Assembly: GCA_019745775.1 (NCBI GenBank)
Contig: JAIESR010000110.1
Location: 1 to 49,105, forward strand
Direction of reading: 5' to 3'
Origin: Xanthobacteraceae bacterium
GTDB taxonomy: Bacteria > Pseudomonadota > Alphaproteobacteria > Rhizobiales > Xanthobacteraceae
DNA: 49,105 nucleotides
Below are positions 16,037 through 25,169 of this stretch, piece by piece (the stretch's first letter is position 1; every line of letters begins with the position of its first letter). Below the pieces are notes generated by a model. The model saw only the letters and a program-made list of their open reading frames with translations, was not told the DNA's origin and searched no databases. The position numbers and the translations under genes were made by a program.

Positions 16037-16687
16037 TCAGCGGTCAGCCCCGCGCACCATGGTGATGAAACGCACTTGCTCTTCCGGATTCTCGCGGAAG
16101 CTGCCGATGAACTGCGTCGTGATGGTCGAGGAGCCGGGCTTCTCGACACCGCGCACCGACATGCACATATGCTCGGCCTCGAGCATCACGGCGACACCAC
16201 GCGGCTTGAGGATCTCCTCGATCGCGGTGGTGATCTGCGAGGTCATGTGCTCCTGCGTCTGCAGGCGCCGGGCATAGACATCGACCAGCCGCGCGAGCTT
16301 CGAGAGCCCGACGACGCGCTCGACCGGCTTGTAGGCGATGTGCGCCTTGCCCATGAACGGCATCATGTGATGCTCGCAATGGGAGCTGAAGGCGATGTCG
16401 CGCACCAGCACGAAGTCGTCGTACTTGCCGATCTCGCTGAAAGTGCGGTCGAGCACCTCGGCGGGGATTTCGCGGTAGCCGCGATAGAGCTCCTCATAGG
16501 CGTCGACGACCCGCTTCGGGGTCTCGACCAGCCCTTCCCGCTCCGGGTGGTCGCCGGCGAAGGCGATCAGCGTGCGCACGGCGGCTTGCGCCTCCTCGCG
16601 CGTCGGGCGGGGCGACGGCGCCTGCGGCGCCTGGCGGACATGATCAGTGAGCGAGGCCTTGGGCCAAGGCTTGACGACAGCGTCCAT
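16037..16687 (-). CDS. folE: GTP cyclohydrolase I
   Basis: The 216-residue enzyme converts GTP to 7,8-dihydroneopterin triphosphate, the first step to tetrahydrofolate. Zinc ligands are visible in [11 protein letters not shown], followed by GKAHIAYKP and the [11 protein letters not shown] and [14 protein letters not shown] segments of the active site. The first 25 or so residues are a flexible Pro-rich extension. Start is ATG at 16687. It heads a likely folE-hisI unit, divergent from the IscU-like gene with about 250 bases between. Confidence 0.96.
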   Translation of the reverse strand: MDAVVKPWPKASLTDHVRQAPQAPSPRPTREEAQAAVRTLIAFAGDHPEREGLVETPKRVVDAYEELYRGYREIPAEVLDRTFSEIGKYDDFVLVRDIAFSSHCEHHMMPFMGKAHIAYKPVERVVGLSKLARLVDVYARRLQTQEHMTSQITTAIEEILKPRGVAVMLEAEHMCMSVRGVEKPGSSTITTQFIGSFRENPEEQVRFITMVRGADR

Positions 16688-16941
16688 AACGGTCTCTCCG
16701 TTCGACCGGCTTACACGAGGCCGGGGGTGTCACCGGGGCGGCCGCATCAGTAATACGCGCCTTGTCGGGGTAAATCCCATGCGCGCGGACTGGACGCCGC
16801 ATTCCCAAATTACATGGCTCCACACCATTGCGAAACCAGGCGCCGGCCGGCGCTTTCGTACCGGGGGGCCGATTCCCTATATATTCTATCGCACGGTCGG
16901 CGCAATCAGGTGCCGGGACATAAGGACCGCCATCACAAGCC

Positions 16942-17382
16942 ATGCTCAACGAGGTCTACAACCGCCGAATCATCGAACTGGCAGGCAATATCCCCCGGCT
17001 GGGCCGGCTGGACGCGCCGGATGCCAGCGCCACCGCCCATTCCAAGCTTTGCGGTTCGACCGTGACCGTCGACCTGAAGATGGCGGGTGACGAAATCACC
17101 GATTTCGCTCATGAGGTTAAGGCCTGCGCCCTGGGTCAGGCCTCATCCTCGATCATGGCCCGCAACATCGTCGGGGCGAAGGCGTCGGAACTGCGAAGCC
17201 TGCGCGAGGCGGTGCGCAAGATGCTCAAGGAGAACGGCGCACCGCCGGCGGAGGGCCGCTGGACCGACATCGCGGTGCTCGAGCCGGTGCGCGACTATAA
17301 GGCGCGGCACGCCTCGACCCTGCTCACCTTCGATGCCGTGGTCGACGCCATCGGCCAGATCGAGGCCAAGCGTAAGGGATAG
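16942..17382 (+). CDS. IscU/NifU-like iron-sulfur cluster scaffold protein
   Basis: The 146-residue protein has the NifU N-terminal (IscU) fold. Cluster-ligand cysteines are visible in SKLCGSTVTVDL and VKACALGQASSSIMA, but the third typical cysteine near the C-terminus (usually in a C-x-x-L motif) is not evident, so it is of the degenerate IscU-like type widespread in Hyphomicrobiales. The start follows an A+T-rich promoter-like stretch (TATATATTC near 16880). It is divergent from folE and convergent with the COG3904 gene, only 5 bases between stops. The link to folE in gene order is common in the order. Confidence 0.85.
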   Translation: MLNEVYNRRIIELAGNIPRLGRLDAPDASATAHSKLCGSTVTVDLKMAGDEITDFAHEVKACALGQASSSIMARNIVGAKASELRSLREAVRKMLKENGAPPAEGRWTDIAVLEPVRDYKARHASTLLTFDAVVDAIGQIEAKRKG

Positions 17383-17387
17383 CTCGT

Positions 17388-18638
17388 CTAGCGCGGGCAT
17401 TCCTTGGTGAGTTGCGGCAGCGCCTGGCCGAGCCCGGTCAGCCCGATGTGAATCACCGTCTGCTGCTTCGCCTTGGTCAGCGTCGCCACGGTGACCGGGG
17501 GTTGGTTGGGCGCAAACATCTTGGCGAGCAGGCCGGTGGAAACCGTCGCATGGGCGATCGATTCAAGACGTCCGGCGACCATGCGCGAGGATTCGACGTT
17601 GAGCGGCACGCGTTCGCGGCCGAGCCCGATGACGGCGCGCGTGATCGAATCGTCGGCGCTCGCAAGCCGCCGCGTCTCCCAATAGCGCACGTTCATGCTC
17701 ATCGGCTTCTCGCCGCAGGCAAAAGTGACCAGGAGAGTGCCGATCTCTTCTCCCTCCCGCGTCAGCGGATGCCTGCGCACCACGCTGCGGTCTGCGCCAT
17801 CCCCGACCAACGTCCAGCGCTGCAAGGAGGCGAGTTGACCGCCGGTCGGCGGCAGCACACCCGGCGGTATCGACACCGCATCGGCGTCCGACGATGGGAA
17901 CGGCGTATCGACCGTGTTGAGCCGCGTCCGCTGCACCTCGATGTTGGTCAGGATGCGCAAGTCCTCCCACGGCGGAATCCGCATCGACAGATCGAACAGC
18001 TCGATCTCGCCGCCCATATCCACGGTGTAGCGGGCGATCTCCGAGGTCGCACGCAACAGCCCGGCGACATGCTGGGCGGCATAGATCGCAGCGGTGGAGT
18101 CGGCGCGCGCCGCTCCAGGCCAGATCTGGTGCACCAGGATGCGCGCTTCCGGCGGAACATGCCGGCGCGCGCCGCCCAGCAGCACGAACGGACACATCGA
18201 CGCGCAGATGGCCTTCGGCGAATAGCTCGCGCGCTGCTCGCCCGATGCATCGGCCGGCAGCATGACCGTCTGGCCGACCGTGACCGTCAGGTTGAGTCGC
18301 CGAAAGGCACGGCCGAGAGCCAAACCCGCGGTGACAGCGCCGCCGGGCGATTCAAGCACCACCACCTTGCCGGAGATGTCGCGCGTGCGCGCGAACGCCT
18401 CGAAATCGCGGGCGGAGTCCGGCACGATCATGCCCTTGGCCGACACCCACTCTCTGCACGCGCTTCCACATTTGTCGGCGGGGCCCTCCTTCACCCATGT
18501 GAAGGTCATGCCACCGGGCTGCTTCGGTGGCGGGTCGAGCTTCGGCGGGGTGCCGCGCTCCTGCCCGCTTAGGCTACCGGCACCGAGCGCCAGGACGACA
18601 AGCGTCGCAGCAAGGCGCAAGCATGGCGCCATGGCCAT
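17388..18638 (-). CDS. Periplasmic COG3904-type ClpP-fold protein, long form
   Basis: The 416-residue protein has an N-terminal signal peptide and a ClpP/crotonase-like region from about residue 45 to 230: GPADKCGSACREWVSAKG, VVVLESPGGAVTAGLALGRA, CASMCPFVLLGGARRHVPP and ILVHQIW. These match the paralogue at 32772-33569 motif for motif. A C-terminal domain of about 170 residues with no recognised family is absent from the paralogue. The SMC serine and the later His could be catalytic, but no activity is established for this family. I used the ATG at 18638, before the signal peptide; a GTG at 18707 and an ATG at 18686 are alternatives. No good ribosome binding site is seen. Confidence 0.75.
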   Translation of the reverse strand: MAMAPCLRLAATLVVLALGAGSLSGQERGTPPKLDPPPKQPGGMTFTWVKEGPADKCGSACREWVSAKGMIVPDSARDFEAFARTRDISGKVVVLESPGGAVTAGLALGRAFRRLNLTVTVGQTVMLPADASGEQRASYSPKAICASMCPFVLLGGARRHVPPEARILVHQIWPGAARADSTAAIYAAQHVAGLLRATSEIARYTVDMGGEIELFDLSMRIPPWEDLRILTNIEVQRTRLNTVDTPFPSSDADAVSIPPGVLPPTGGQLASLQRWTLVGDGADRSVVRRHPLTREGEEIGTLLVTFACGEKPMSMNVRYWETRRLASADDSITRAVIGLGRERVPLNVESSRMVAGRLESIAHATVSTGLLAKMFAPNQPPVTVATLTKAKQQTVIHIGLTGLGQALPQLTKECPR

Positions 18639-18830
18639 ATGCGTCAGTGGCGTCGACAGGTTGGAAGCACGCCGGTACAAGACCATCTCCCGTGGATCAG
18701 ACCCCACGAATTTGCCCGATATTATGTCGGAAGCCTTGAAAAGGCCAAATGCCGAAACGGGTACTTATGGACTAAAGCTTGTCGCCGACCCGGCGGCAGC
18801 CTATGTCGGGGACTCCATTCGAGACCCCTC

Positions 18831-19610
18831 GTGAACCCTCCCCGCGAACGAATCTTCAATGTGCCCGGCGTCGTGGTTGCGCTGATCGCGCTGCTTCTGG
18901 GTATCCATCTCTTCGCGGCATACCTGCTGACCATCGCACAAACCAACGAGCTGTTGGCTCTGTTTGCCTTCTCTCCGCTGCGTTACGCCGAGGTTGCACC
19001 GCCCTGGTTGCCGAACTGGTGGGGTCCGCAAATTTGGACGTTCGTCACTTATGCGTTCCTCCATGCCGACCTCGGTCATCTCTTCTTTAATTTCGTTTGG
19101 CTCTTGGCATTCGGTCCCCCGATCGCGCGCCGGTTTGGGGCGAGGCGCTTCCTTGTGTTCTGCGCCGCGACCGCCGCGGCGGGCGCACTTGCACATCTCG
19201 TCATGCACATCGGCGAGTTCGCGCCGATGATCGGCGCATCCGCGGCGATCTCCGGCATGATGGCGGCGGCCATGCGTTTCGTCTTTCAGCGCGGCGGACC
19301 GCTCGGTTTGCTCGGCCGCGGCGAGCAGGAATCCTACCAGGTGCCTGCGGCATCGCTTGCTGTGATGTTGCGGGATCCGCGCATTCTGGCGTTCCTCGCT
19401 GTATGGTTCGGCGTCAACATCATCTTCGGCATGGGCGCCGTTTCGATGCCGGGCACGGAAGGGAGCGTAGCCTGGGAAGCGCATATCGGCGGCTTCCTGG
19501 CGGGGCTGCTCGGCTTCTCCTTGTTCGATCCGGTGCGCCCTGCGGCGCCGGACACCGAGCCGGAGCCATCGACGATAACCACGGATGATGATCCGATCAG
19601 GCGTCAGTAG
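18831..19610 (+). CDS. Rhomboid-family intramembrane serine protease
   Basis: The 259-residue membrane protein has six or so transmembrane segments. It shows the rhomboid signatures HADLGHLFFN (residues 78-87), the nucleophile motif GASAAISG with Ser137, and the catalytic His218 in WEAHIGGF. An extra hydrophilic stretch around 152-175 separates two helices, as in some bacterial rhomboids. The active site is complete, so it is probably a working protease that cuts membrane proteins. I used the GTG at 18831 (NPPRERIFN), just before the first helix; no ATG exists there. It is divergent from the COG3904 gene and alone on its strand. Confidence 0.88.
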   Translation: MNPPRERIFNVPGVVVALIALLLGIHLFAAYLLTIAQTNELLALFAFSPLRYAEVAPPWLPNWWGPQIWTFVTYAFLHADLGHLFFNFVWLLAFGPPIARRFGARRFLVFCAATAAAGALAHLVMHIGEFAPMIGASAAISGMMAAAMRFVFQRGGPLGLLGRGEQESYQVPAASLAVMLRDPRILAFLAVWFGVNIIFGMGAVSMPGTEGSVAWEAHIGGFLAGLLGFSLFDPVRPAAPDTEPEPSTITTDDDPIRRQ

Positions 19611-19811
19611 CCAGCGGCAACAATCTCTCCGCATTCTCACTGAGCATCTGTGCTGGTACGCTTCGTCGTGCGTAAGCCATGATTAGGGATCATGATTCGG
19701 TTGCCGCGAATTTGGTTGACGTGGAACTGAAGAGCGCCTGTCAGTGTTGACGATAAACGGCCGGCACATCGCGGGAGCGGGAGATGACCGGCCATAGGGA
19801 AGGAAGGAAGC

Positions 19812-20243
19812 ATGACCGTCAAAACGATTCTGTCGACCAAAGGTAGCGAGGTCATCACGATCGCCCCCGCTGCCACGCTCGAGGAAGCGATCGCGGTCCT
19901 TGCCAGGAACCGTATCGGCGCGGTGGTCGTGGTCGGCCCCGAGCAGCGCGTGATCGGCATCCTGTCCGAGCGCGATGTCGTGCGCGCGTTGTCGGAGCAC
20001 GGTGCCAGCGCGCTCAAGCAACCGCTGTCGCAGACCATGACCCGGGTCGTCGTCACCTGCGGCGAGACGGACACCGTGAGCGACCTGATGGAACGGATGA
20101 CGCACGGACGCTTCCGCCACATCCCGGTGCTGGAGCAGGACCGCCTGATCGGCATCATTTCGATCGGCGACGTGGTAAAGCAACGGTTGGGCGAGATGGA
20201 GCGCGAGTCCGAGCAGCTGCGGGGCTACATCCAGACGGTGTAA
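19812..20243 (+). CDS. CBS-domain pair protein
   Basis: The 143-residue protein is little more than two CBS domains (about 8-63 and 75-130), with TLEEAIAVLARNRIGAVVVV and DTVSDLMERMTHGRFRHIPV as the two repeats and GIISIGDVVK at the end. Such pairs bind adenosine ligands (AMP, ATP, SAM) and act as sensors; a partner is not obvious here. A strong ribosome binding site (GGAAGGAAGC) precedes the ATG. It is convergent with the flavin-reductase gene, 7 bases between stops. Confidence 0.93.
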   Translation: MTVKTILSTKGSEVITIAPAATLEEAIAVLARNRIGAVVVVGPEQRVIGILSERDVVRALSEHGASALKQPLSQTMTRVVVTCGETDTVSDLMERMTHGRFRHIPVLEQDRLIGIISIGDVVKQRLGEMERESEQLRGYIQTV

Positions 20244-20250
20244 CGCACGC

Positions 20251-20892
20251 CTACTCCGCCGCCTGCTGCTTGTCGGCCGCATCGCCGTCGGAATTCGCCG
20301 GCCGCGCCACCGCGAACACCTTGTCGACCACGGCGTAATCGGAATAACCGCAGCGTGCGATCGGCTGCACGGCGGCGGTATCGAGGCGGCCGTTCTTGAT
20401 GAAGCGTTCGTCGATATGGACGCCGACCACCTGCCCGAACACGACGTGGCGGTCGACCGGCTGTCCCTCGAGATTATCGAGCGCAACGATTTGCAACAGC
20501 TTGCATTCGAGCGCGGCGGGCGACGCCGCCACCCGCGGCGGGCGGATGAGCCGCGACGGCGCCGGCACGAGCCCTGCTTCGACCATCTCGTTGATGCCGC
20601 GCGGAAAGCTCGCCGAGGTCGCAACCACGGCGGCGCGGAGGTCGAAGGTCGCGAGGTTGCAGACGAACTCTTTCGTCTCTGCCACGAAGCTTATCGAGTC
20701 CTTGTAGCCGTCGGACGAGAACATCACGATGGGCGGATCATCCGAAACAGCATTGAAGAAAGAGTACGGCGCGAGATTGATCGCGCCATTGGCGTTCATC
20801 GAGGTGACCCAGCCGACGGGACGCGGCGAGACGATCGCCTTGAACGGGCACCGCGGCAGTCCGTGATCGTTCTTGCTGGTCTCGTAGAACAT
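20251..20892 (-). CDS. Flavin reductase family protein
   Basis: The 213-residue protein has the FMN-binding split-barrel fold of flavin reductase-like proteins: CPFKAIVSPRPVGWVTS, NLAPYSFFNAVSDDPPIVMFS and VGVHIDERFIKNGRLD are family signatures. It probably uses FMN, perhaps as a reductase or as the small part of a flavin-dependent oxygenase pair. It is 23 bases downstream of the nitroreductase gene on the same strand, so the two flavoproteins probably form an operon. The tail after residue 195 is Ala/Asp-rich. Confidence 0.9.
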   Translation of the reverse strand: MFYETSKNDHGLPRCPFKAIVSPRPVGWVTSMNANGAINLAPYSFFNAVSDDPPIVMFSSDGYKDSISFVAETKEFVCNLATFDLRAAVVATSASFPRGINEMVEAGLVPAPSRLIRPPRVAASPAALECKLLQIVALDNLEGQPVDRHVVFGQVVGVHIDERFIKNGRLDTAAVQPIARCGYSDYAVVDKVFAVARPANSDGDAADKQQAAE

Positions 20893-20915
20893 GCGTCCCT
20901 ATCCCCTTCTGCCAC

Positions 20916-21488
20916 CTAGCCGCCGTTGAAACGCGTCGCGATATCGGCGAGCGCAGGCCGCGGCCGGTCCTCCGGGGGCTGCACGGGCGTGCCGATATGG
21001 ATAAATCCGGCGACTTTCTCGCTCTCACTGACCCCGAGCGCGGTAAGCGCGTTGCGGTCATAGGCGTACCATTCGGTGATCCAGTTCGCACCGTAGCCGA
21101 GCGCATGCGCAGCGAGCACCAAGCTCATCGCGGCGGCGCCGGCCGAGAGCACCTGCTCCCATTCCGGGATCTTCACGTGCGGGGCGGCGCGGCTCACCAC
21201 CGCGATGACGAGCGGCGCACGCGCCAGGCGTTTGCGCTCGTTCTCGATGTGCTCGGGCTTGCTGCCGGGATACTTCGCACAGAACGCAGCGGCGATCGCT
21301 TCGCCGGCGGCGGCCCGCGCCTCGCCTTCGAACACGATGAACCGCCAGGGGGTGAGCTTGCCGTGGTCGGGCACGCGCGAAGCGACCGTCAGCAGCGTTT
21401 CAATCTCGGCCGCCGTCGGTCCTGGAGCGACAAGCTCCACGGGCTTGAGCGAACGGCGGGTTTTCAACAATTCCAGGGCGTCGGGCAT
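20916..21488 (-). CDS. Nitroreductase family protein, YdjA-like
   Basis: The 190-residue protein is a compact nitroreductase of the YdjA type: ALELLKTRRSLKPVE, ASRVPDHGKLTPWRFIVFEGEAR, and the glycine-rich AAHALGYGANWITEWYAYD near residue 140. It should bind FMN as a dimer and reduce nitro compounds or quinones with NAD(P)H. I used the ATG at 21488, which has GGGAAAAAAG upstream; the open frame runs 58 codons further but has no homology there. It precedes a flavin reductase-like gene, 23 bases away. Confidence 0.92.
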   Translation of the reverse strand: MPDALELLKTRRSLKPVELVAPGPTAAEIETLLTVASRVPDHGKLTPWRFIVFEGEARAAAGEAIAAAFCAKYPGSKPEHIENERKRLARAPLVIAVVSRAAPHVKIPEWEQVLSAGAAAMSLVLAAHALGYGANWITEWYAYDRNALTALGVSESEKVAGFIHIGTPVQPPEDRPRPALADIATRFNGG

Positions 21489-21589
21489 CTTTTTTCCCGT
21501 GATTTTGCCTGCGCTACCACACGGGTGAGCCCGTGACCATCCACTCCCTGGCTTGAATTCGCCCAGATTCCGGTCGAGAAACCGGGCCG

Positions 21590-22639
21590 ATGGGCGTGGG
21601 AAGGACCAGAACGGGCCGGGAGGCGCGTCTGATTTGGGCTGTGGGGATACTGCTCGGCGCATTGGCCGGCGGTGCCGCCAGCGAAGCTCATGCGCAGCTG
21701 TTCAACCTGCCGACCATTCGCCCGCCCGCCGACATTCCTGAGCAGAATCCGCCCGTGCAAAACTTGGCGCCGCCCGGCCAGGCGGCGCCGCGTGCGCCGA
21801 GTGGCCCGACGTTGCAGGCGCTGCCGCCGGCCAATCAGGCGCCGTCGCAGCCGCAGCAGCAGCGCCCGAGCGGTCCCGCGCAGGCGCAGCTCCAGCTCGC
21901 CGCGCGCTACGGCTCGGACCTGCCCCAGATCACCAGCGGCCTGCACTGGCGCATCTATCCCGTAAAGCCCGACCAGGGCGGCTTCCGCCCGATCAAGGAG
22001 GACAAGGGCGCCGCGCCGGTGTTCTCGCTGCCGCCGGGCAATTACGTGGTGCATGTCGGCTTCGGGCTCGCCAGTGCGACGCGGACGGTCCAGGTGCGAA
22101 CTGACGGCGCACGCGAGGTTTTCGAGATTCCCGCCGGCGGCCTGCGCATCACCGGCCGGGTCGGCGAGTCCCGCATCCCGCCGGGGCAGGTCTGGTTCGA
22201 CCTCTTCCCCGGCAGCCAGTTCGACGTGGGCGACCGCCGCGCACTGGTGCAGTCGGTTGCGGCCGGTGACGTGATCCTGGTGCCGGAGGGCTCATATCAC
22301 ATCGTCTCCCACTACGGAGACGGCAACTCGGTGGTGCGCTCCGACATCCGCGTGCAGAGCGGCAAGCTGATCGACGCGGTCGTCACCCATCGCGCCGCGA
22401 TCATCACGCTCAAGCTGGTGAGCCAGTATGGCGGCGAGGCGCGCGCCAATACGCAGTGGTCGGTGCTCACCCCTGGCGGCGACGTGGTCAAGGAATCGAT
22501 CGGCGCCTTCCCGCGCGTGATCCTGGCGGAAGGCGAATACCGCGCGGTCGCGCGCAGCGACGACCGCGAAAAGCCCTACGAGCGTACCTTCAAGGTCGTG
22601 ACCGGCGTCGATACCGAAGTCGAAGTTCTGGCACGCTGA
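21590..22639 (+). CDS. Secreted protein of unknown function, beta-rich
   Basis: The 349-residue protein starts with a signal peptide (hydrophobic WAVGILLGALAGG, cleavage near AHAQ), followed by a Pro/Gln-rich linker (about residues 40-105), then several beta-rich segments each with a PPGNYVVHVGFG / VPEGSYHIVSHYGDGN / LAEGEYRAVARSD-like motif. These three short repeats look like carboxypeptidase-regulatory or PEGA-type modules. No catalytic residue is evident. The gene is divergent from the nitroreductase gene. I know similar proteins in this order only as conserved hypothetical. Confidence 0.7.
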   Translation: MGVGRTRTGREARLIWAVGILLGALAGGAASEAHAQLFNLPTIRPPADIPEQNPPVQNLAPPGQAAPRAPSGPTLQALPPANQAPSQPQQQRPSGPAQAQLQLAARYGSDLPQITSGLHWRIYPVKPDQGGFRPIKEDKGAAPVFSLPPGNYVVHVGFGLASATRTVQVRTDGAREVFEIPAGGLRITGRVGESRIPPGQVWFDLFPGSQFDVGDRRALVQSVAAGDVILVPEGSYHIVSHYGDGNSVVRSDIRVQSGKLIDAVVTHRAAIITLKLVSQYGGEARANTQWSVLTPGGDVVKESIGAFPRVILAEGEYRAVARSDDREKPYERTFKVVTGVDTEVEVLAR

Positions 22640-22647
22640 TCTCTGGT

Positions 22648-22875
22648 GCGCGGCTCGTCGCCCGCGAGCGCGAGCTTGTTGAGCGACAGCACAAGATCGA
22701 TCTGCCAGCGCAGATTTTCGGGGTCGGTTGCCGAATAGCGGTCGACGATGGCAAGGCCCGCCAGCAATGCCTTCGTCGCCTCCTCCATCCGCTTGAGTGA
22801 GAGCAGCGCATCGGCGACCTTGTTGGTGCTGGTCGCGAGATCGCGTTGCAGGCTCATGTTGGCGGGATAACGATT
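22648..22875 (-). pseudogene. Fragment of a TPR-repeat protein
   Basis: On the minus strand this stretch reads as about 76 residues of tetratricopeptide-like sequence, starting NRYPANMSLQRDLATSTNKV and continuing with ALLAGLAIVDRY and LRWQIDLVLSLNKLA. This 'QRDL..S.NK..D' pattern is typical of large TPR proteins, such as those fused to caspase or cyclase domains. Neither the start nor the rest of the protein is present; the surrounding frame is shadow sequence. It fills the gap between two plus-strand genes and is best read as the remnant of a deleted gene. Confidence 0.6.
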
Positions 22876-22992
22876 GTAAAGGTGCCATGACGCCCATTGG
22901 CATGGGTCGAGGGGCTGGCGTCCGTCGCCTTGTACGGTAGATTGCACCCTTGGCCCTGCGCTTGGGCCTGCGCCCATTGCGAGGAGAGAGTC

Positions 22993-23793
22993 ATGCAAGG
23001 TCTGTTCCGGGTTTGCGCTGCATCGCTCGGGCCGATCGCTGCCATCATGGCCGTGGGAGCGACGGCGGTCATCGCCCAGCAGCAGCCGAGGCTCGACGTC
23101 CCGTACGTCCCGACGCCGCAAGAGGTGGTGGACCGGATGCTGCAGTTGGGCAAGGTCAGGACCGGCGAATATCACATCGACCTCGGATCAGGTGACGGCC
23201 GCATCGCGGTGACGTCGGCATCGAAGCACGGCGCCCGTTCGCTCGGGGTCGATCTCAACCCGGTACGCATCGAGGAAGCCCGTGCCAACGCCAAAAAGGC
23301 GAACGTCAGCGACCGCGCCATTTTCGAGCTGAAGAACCTGTTCGAGACCGACATCGGCAAGGCCGACGTCGTGACCATGTATCTCCTGCCATCGGTCAAT
23401 CTCGAGCTGCGGCCGAAGGTCCTGCGCGACATGTGGCCCGGCACGCGCATCGTTTCCCACGCCTTCGATATGGGCGACTGGACGCCCGACCACCGCGAGA
23501 GCGTGATTGGCCGCACCGTCTATCTGTGGATCGTCCCCGCGCGCGTGGAAGGCCGCTGGGCGATCGAGGGCTCGCACCAATTCACGGTGACGCTGCAGCA
23601 GAAGTACCAGGAGATCAGCGGCACGGCCGAGATCGGCGGCAAGTCGGTTCCGCTGCGCGACGCGTCGCTCAGCGGCGCCGAGATCGGCTTTGCGATCGAC
23701 ATCGACGGCATGCCTTACCGCTTCCAGGGCATCGTGAGCGGCGACCGGATCGAGGGCCGGCGAAACGAGTGGCGGGCGGCACGCGCCAAGTAG
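22993..23793 (+). CDS. SAM-dependent methyltransferase-like protein with signal peptide
   Basis: The 266-residue protein has an apparent signal peptide (hydrophobic LGPIAAIMAVGATAVIA, cleavage near AQQQP). A class I methyltransferase domain follows: YVPTPQEVVDRMLQL, the SAM motif HIDLGSGDGRIA, LGVDLNPVRIEEA, and VVTMYLLPSVN. A C-terminal beta-rich region from about residue 180 (GRWAIEGSHQFTVTLQQKYQ) is not part of the usual methyltransferase fold. SAM is not available in the periplasm, so an exported member is odd; it may stay cytoplasmic or anchored. ATG at 22993 follows GAGGAGAGAG. The TPR remnant lies just upstream. Confidence 0.78.
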   Translation: MQGLFRVCAASLGPIAAIMAVGATAVIAQQQPRLDVPYVPTPQEVVDRMLQLGKVRTGEYHIDLGSGDGRIAVTSASKHGARSLGVDLNPVRIEEARANAKKANVSDRAIFELKNLFETDIGKADVVTMYLLPSVNLELRPKVLRDMWPGTRIVSHAFDMGDWTPDHRESVIGRTVYLWIVPARVEGRWAIEGSHQFTVTLQQKYQEISGTAEIGGKSVPLRDASLSGAEIGFAIDIDGMPYRFQGIVSGDRIEGRRNEWRAARAK

Positions 23794-23834
23794 CGGTCTG
23801 AGGCGGTTCAGAAGTCGAGCTCTTCGAGTGAGCC

Positions 23835-25169
23835 ATGCCTGACGATGACGGACGGCAGCCGCCGCGGCCTGGCATCTCGGTGCTGCAGGGTGTCGCGTTT
23901 ATCGTCGGCATCGTCATCGGCATCGGCATCTTCAAGAGCCCGCAGCTCGTCGCCCAGAGCGTCACCAGCGAAACCGCGTTTGTGCTGTTGTGGGTCGTCG
24001 GCGGCATCGCGACGCTGATCGGCGCACTGGTCTACGCCGAGTTGGGCTCGACCTATCCCTCCGGCGGCGGTGAGTATCATTTTCTGTCGCGCGCGCTCGG
24101 ACGTCCGGTCGGCCTGCTGTTTGCCTGGGCCCGCATCTCGGTGCTGCAGACCGGCATCATCGCAGCACTCGCGTTCGTGTACGGCGACTACGCACAACAA
24201 CTTGTTCCGCTCGGCCCCTGGGGCTCGGCCATCCATGCCGCACTGGCGCTCTCGGTCCTGACGCTGGTGAACGTGCTCGGCTTGCAGGAAGGCAAGGGCT
24301 TTCAGCTGGCGCTGACCACGCTGACGCTGCTTGCGATCGGCGCGATCGTCGTCGCGGGATTGTGGCTCGCGCCCGCGCGACCTGCGCATGTGGCGCCCGA
24401 TCCGTCCGGTGCCGCATACGGCCTCGCGCTCGTGTTCGTGCTGCTCGCCTATGGTGGGTGGAGCGAGGCGGCTTACCTCTCGGGCGACCTTCGGGACGTG
24501 CGCCGCGATATGGTCCGCGTGTTGGTGATCGCGACCGCGATCATCACGGTGGTCTATGTGCTCATGAACCTCGCCTATCTCAATATCCTCGGTCTCGAGG
24601 GCATGCGCCGCAGCAGCGCGGTCGGCGCCGATGCCGTGCGCAAGGTCGCGGGCTCACATGGCGCGGTCGCGCTTGCCCTCGTCATTTGCTTCGTTGCGCT
24701 GTCGGCGCTCAACGGAACGATTTTTACCGGCGCGCGGCTCTACCACGCGGTGGGCAACGATCTGCCGGTGCTCAGGCGGCTGGGATTGGACACCTCGCGC
24801 GGCGGCAATCCCACCGTCGCTTTCGTTGCGCAGGGCGGGGTTGCGATGTCGCTGATCGGGTTCGGGGCCATGACCCGCGACGGGTTTCAGGCGATGGTGG
24901 CCTACACCGCGCCAGTGTTCTGGCTGTTCCTGCTGCTGGTCGGCGTGTCCTATTTCGTATTGCGCAGCCGCGAACCGGACCGGGAAAGACCATTCCGGGC
25001 GCCGTTCTATCCGCTGACCCCTCTCCTGTTCTGCCTGACCTGCGCCTATCTGCTATACGCCAGCTTGGTCTATACCGGCGTCGGCGCACTGGTTGGCGTC
25101 GCGGTGCTGCTGATCGGTGTGCCGGTGGTCTGGTTGGCCATGCCGCGGGCGTCGCTGCAACGACCATGA
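23835..25169 (+). CDS. APC-superfamily amino-acid permease
   Basis: The 444-residue membrane protein belongs to the amino acid-polyamine-organocation superfamily, with about 12 transmembrane helices. The first helix holds the substrate-binding IGIGIFKSP motif, and TYPSGGGEYHFLSRALG follows the second. It most resembles the LAT-like branch. The substrate is unknown. It ends in an ATGA overlap with the small gene at 25166, so the two are probably translated together. Confidence 0.88.
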   Translation: MPDDDGRQPPRPGISVLQGVAFIVGIVIGIGIFKSPQLVAQSVTSETAFVLLWVVGGIATLIGALVYAELGSTYPSGGGEYHFLSRALGRPVGLLFAWARISVLQTGIIAALAFVYGDYAQQLVPLGPWGSAIHAALALSVLTLVNVLGLQEGKGFQLALTTLTLLAIGAIVVAGLWLAPARPAHVAPDPSGAAYGLALVFVLLAYGGWSEAAYLSGDLRDVRRDMVRVLVIATAIITVVYVLMNLAYLNILGLEGMRRSSAVGADAVRKVAGSHGAVALALVICFVALSALNGTIFTGARLYHAVGNDLPVLRRLGLDTSRGGNPTVAFVAQGGVAMSLIGFGAMTRDGFQAMVAYTAPVFWLFLLLVGVSYFVLRSREPDRERPFRAPFYPLTPLLFCLTCAYLLYASLVYTGVGALVGVAVLLIGVPVVWLAMPRASLQRP

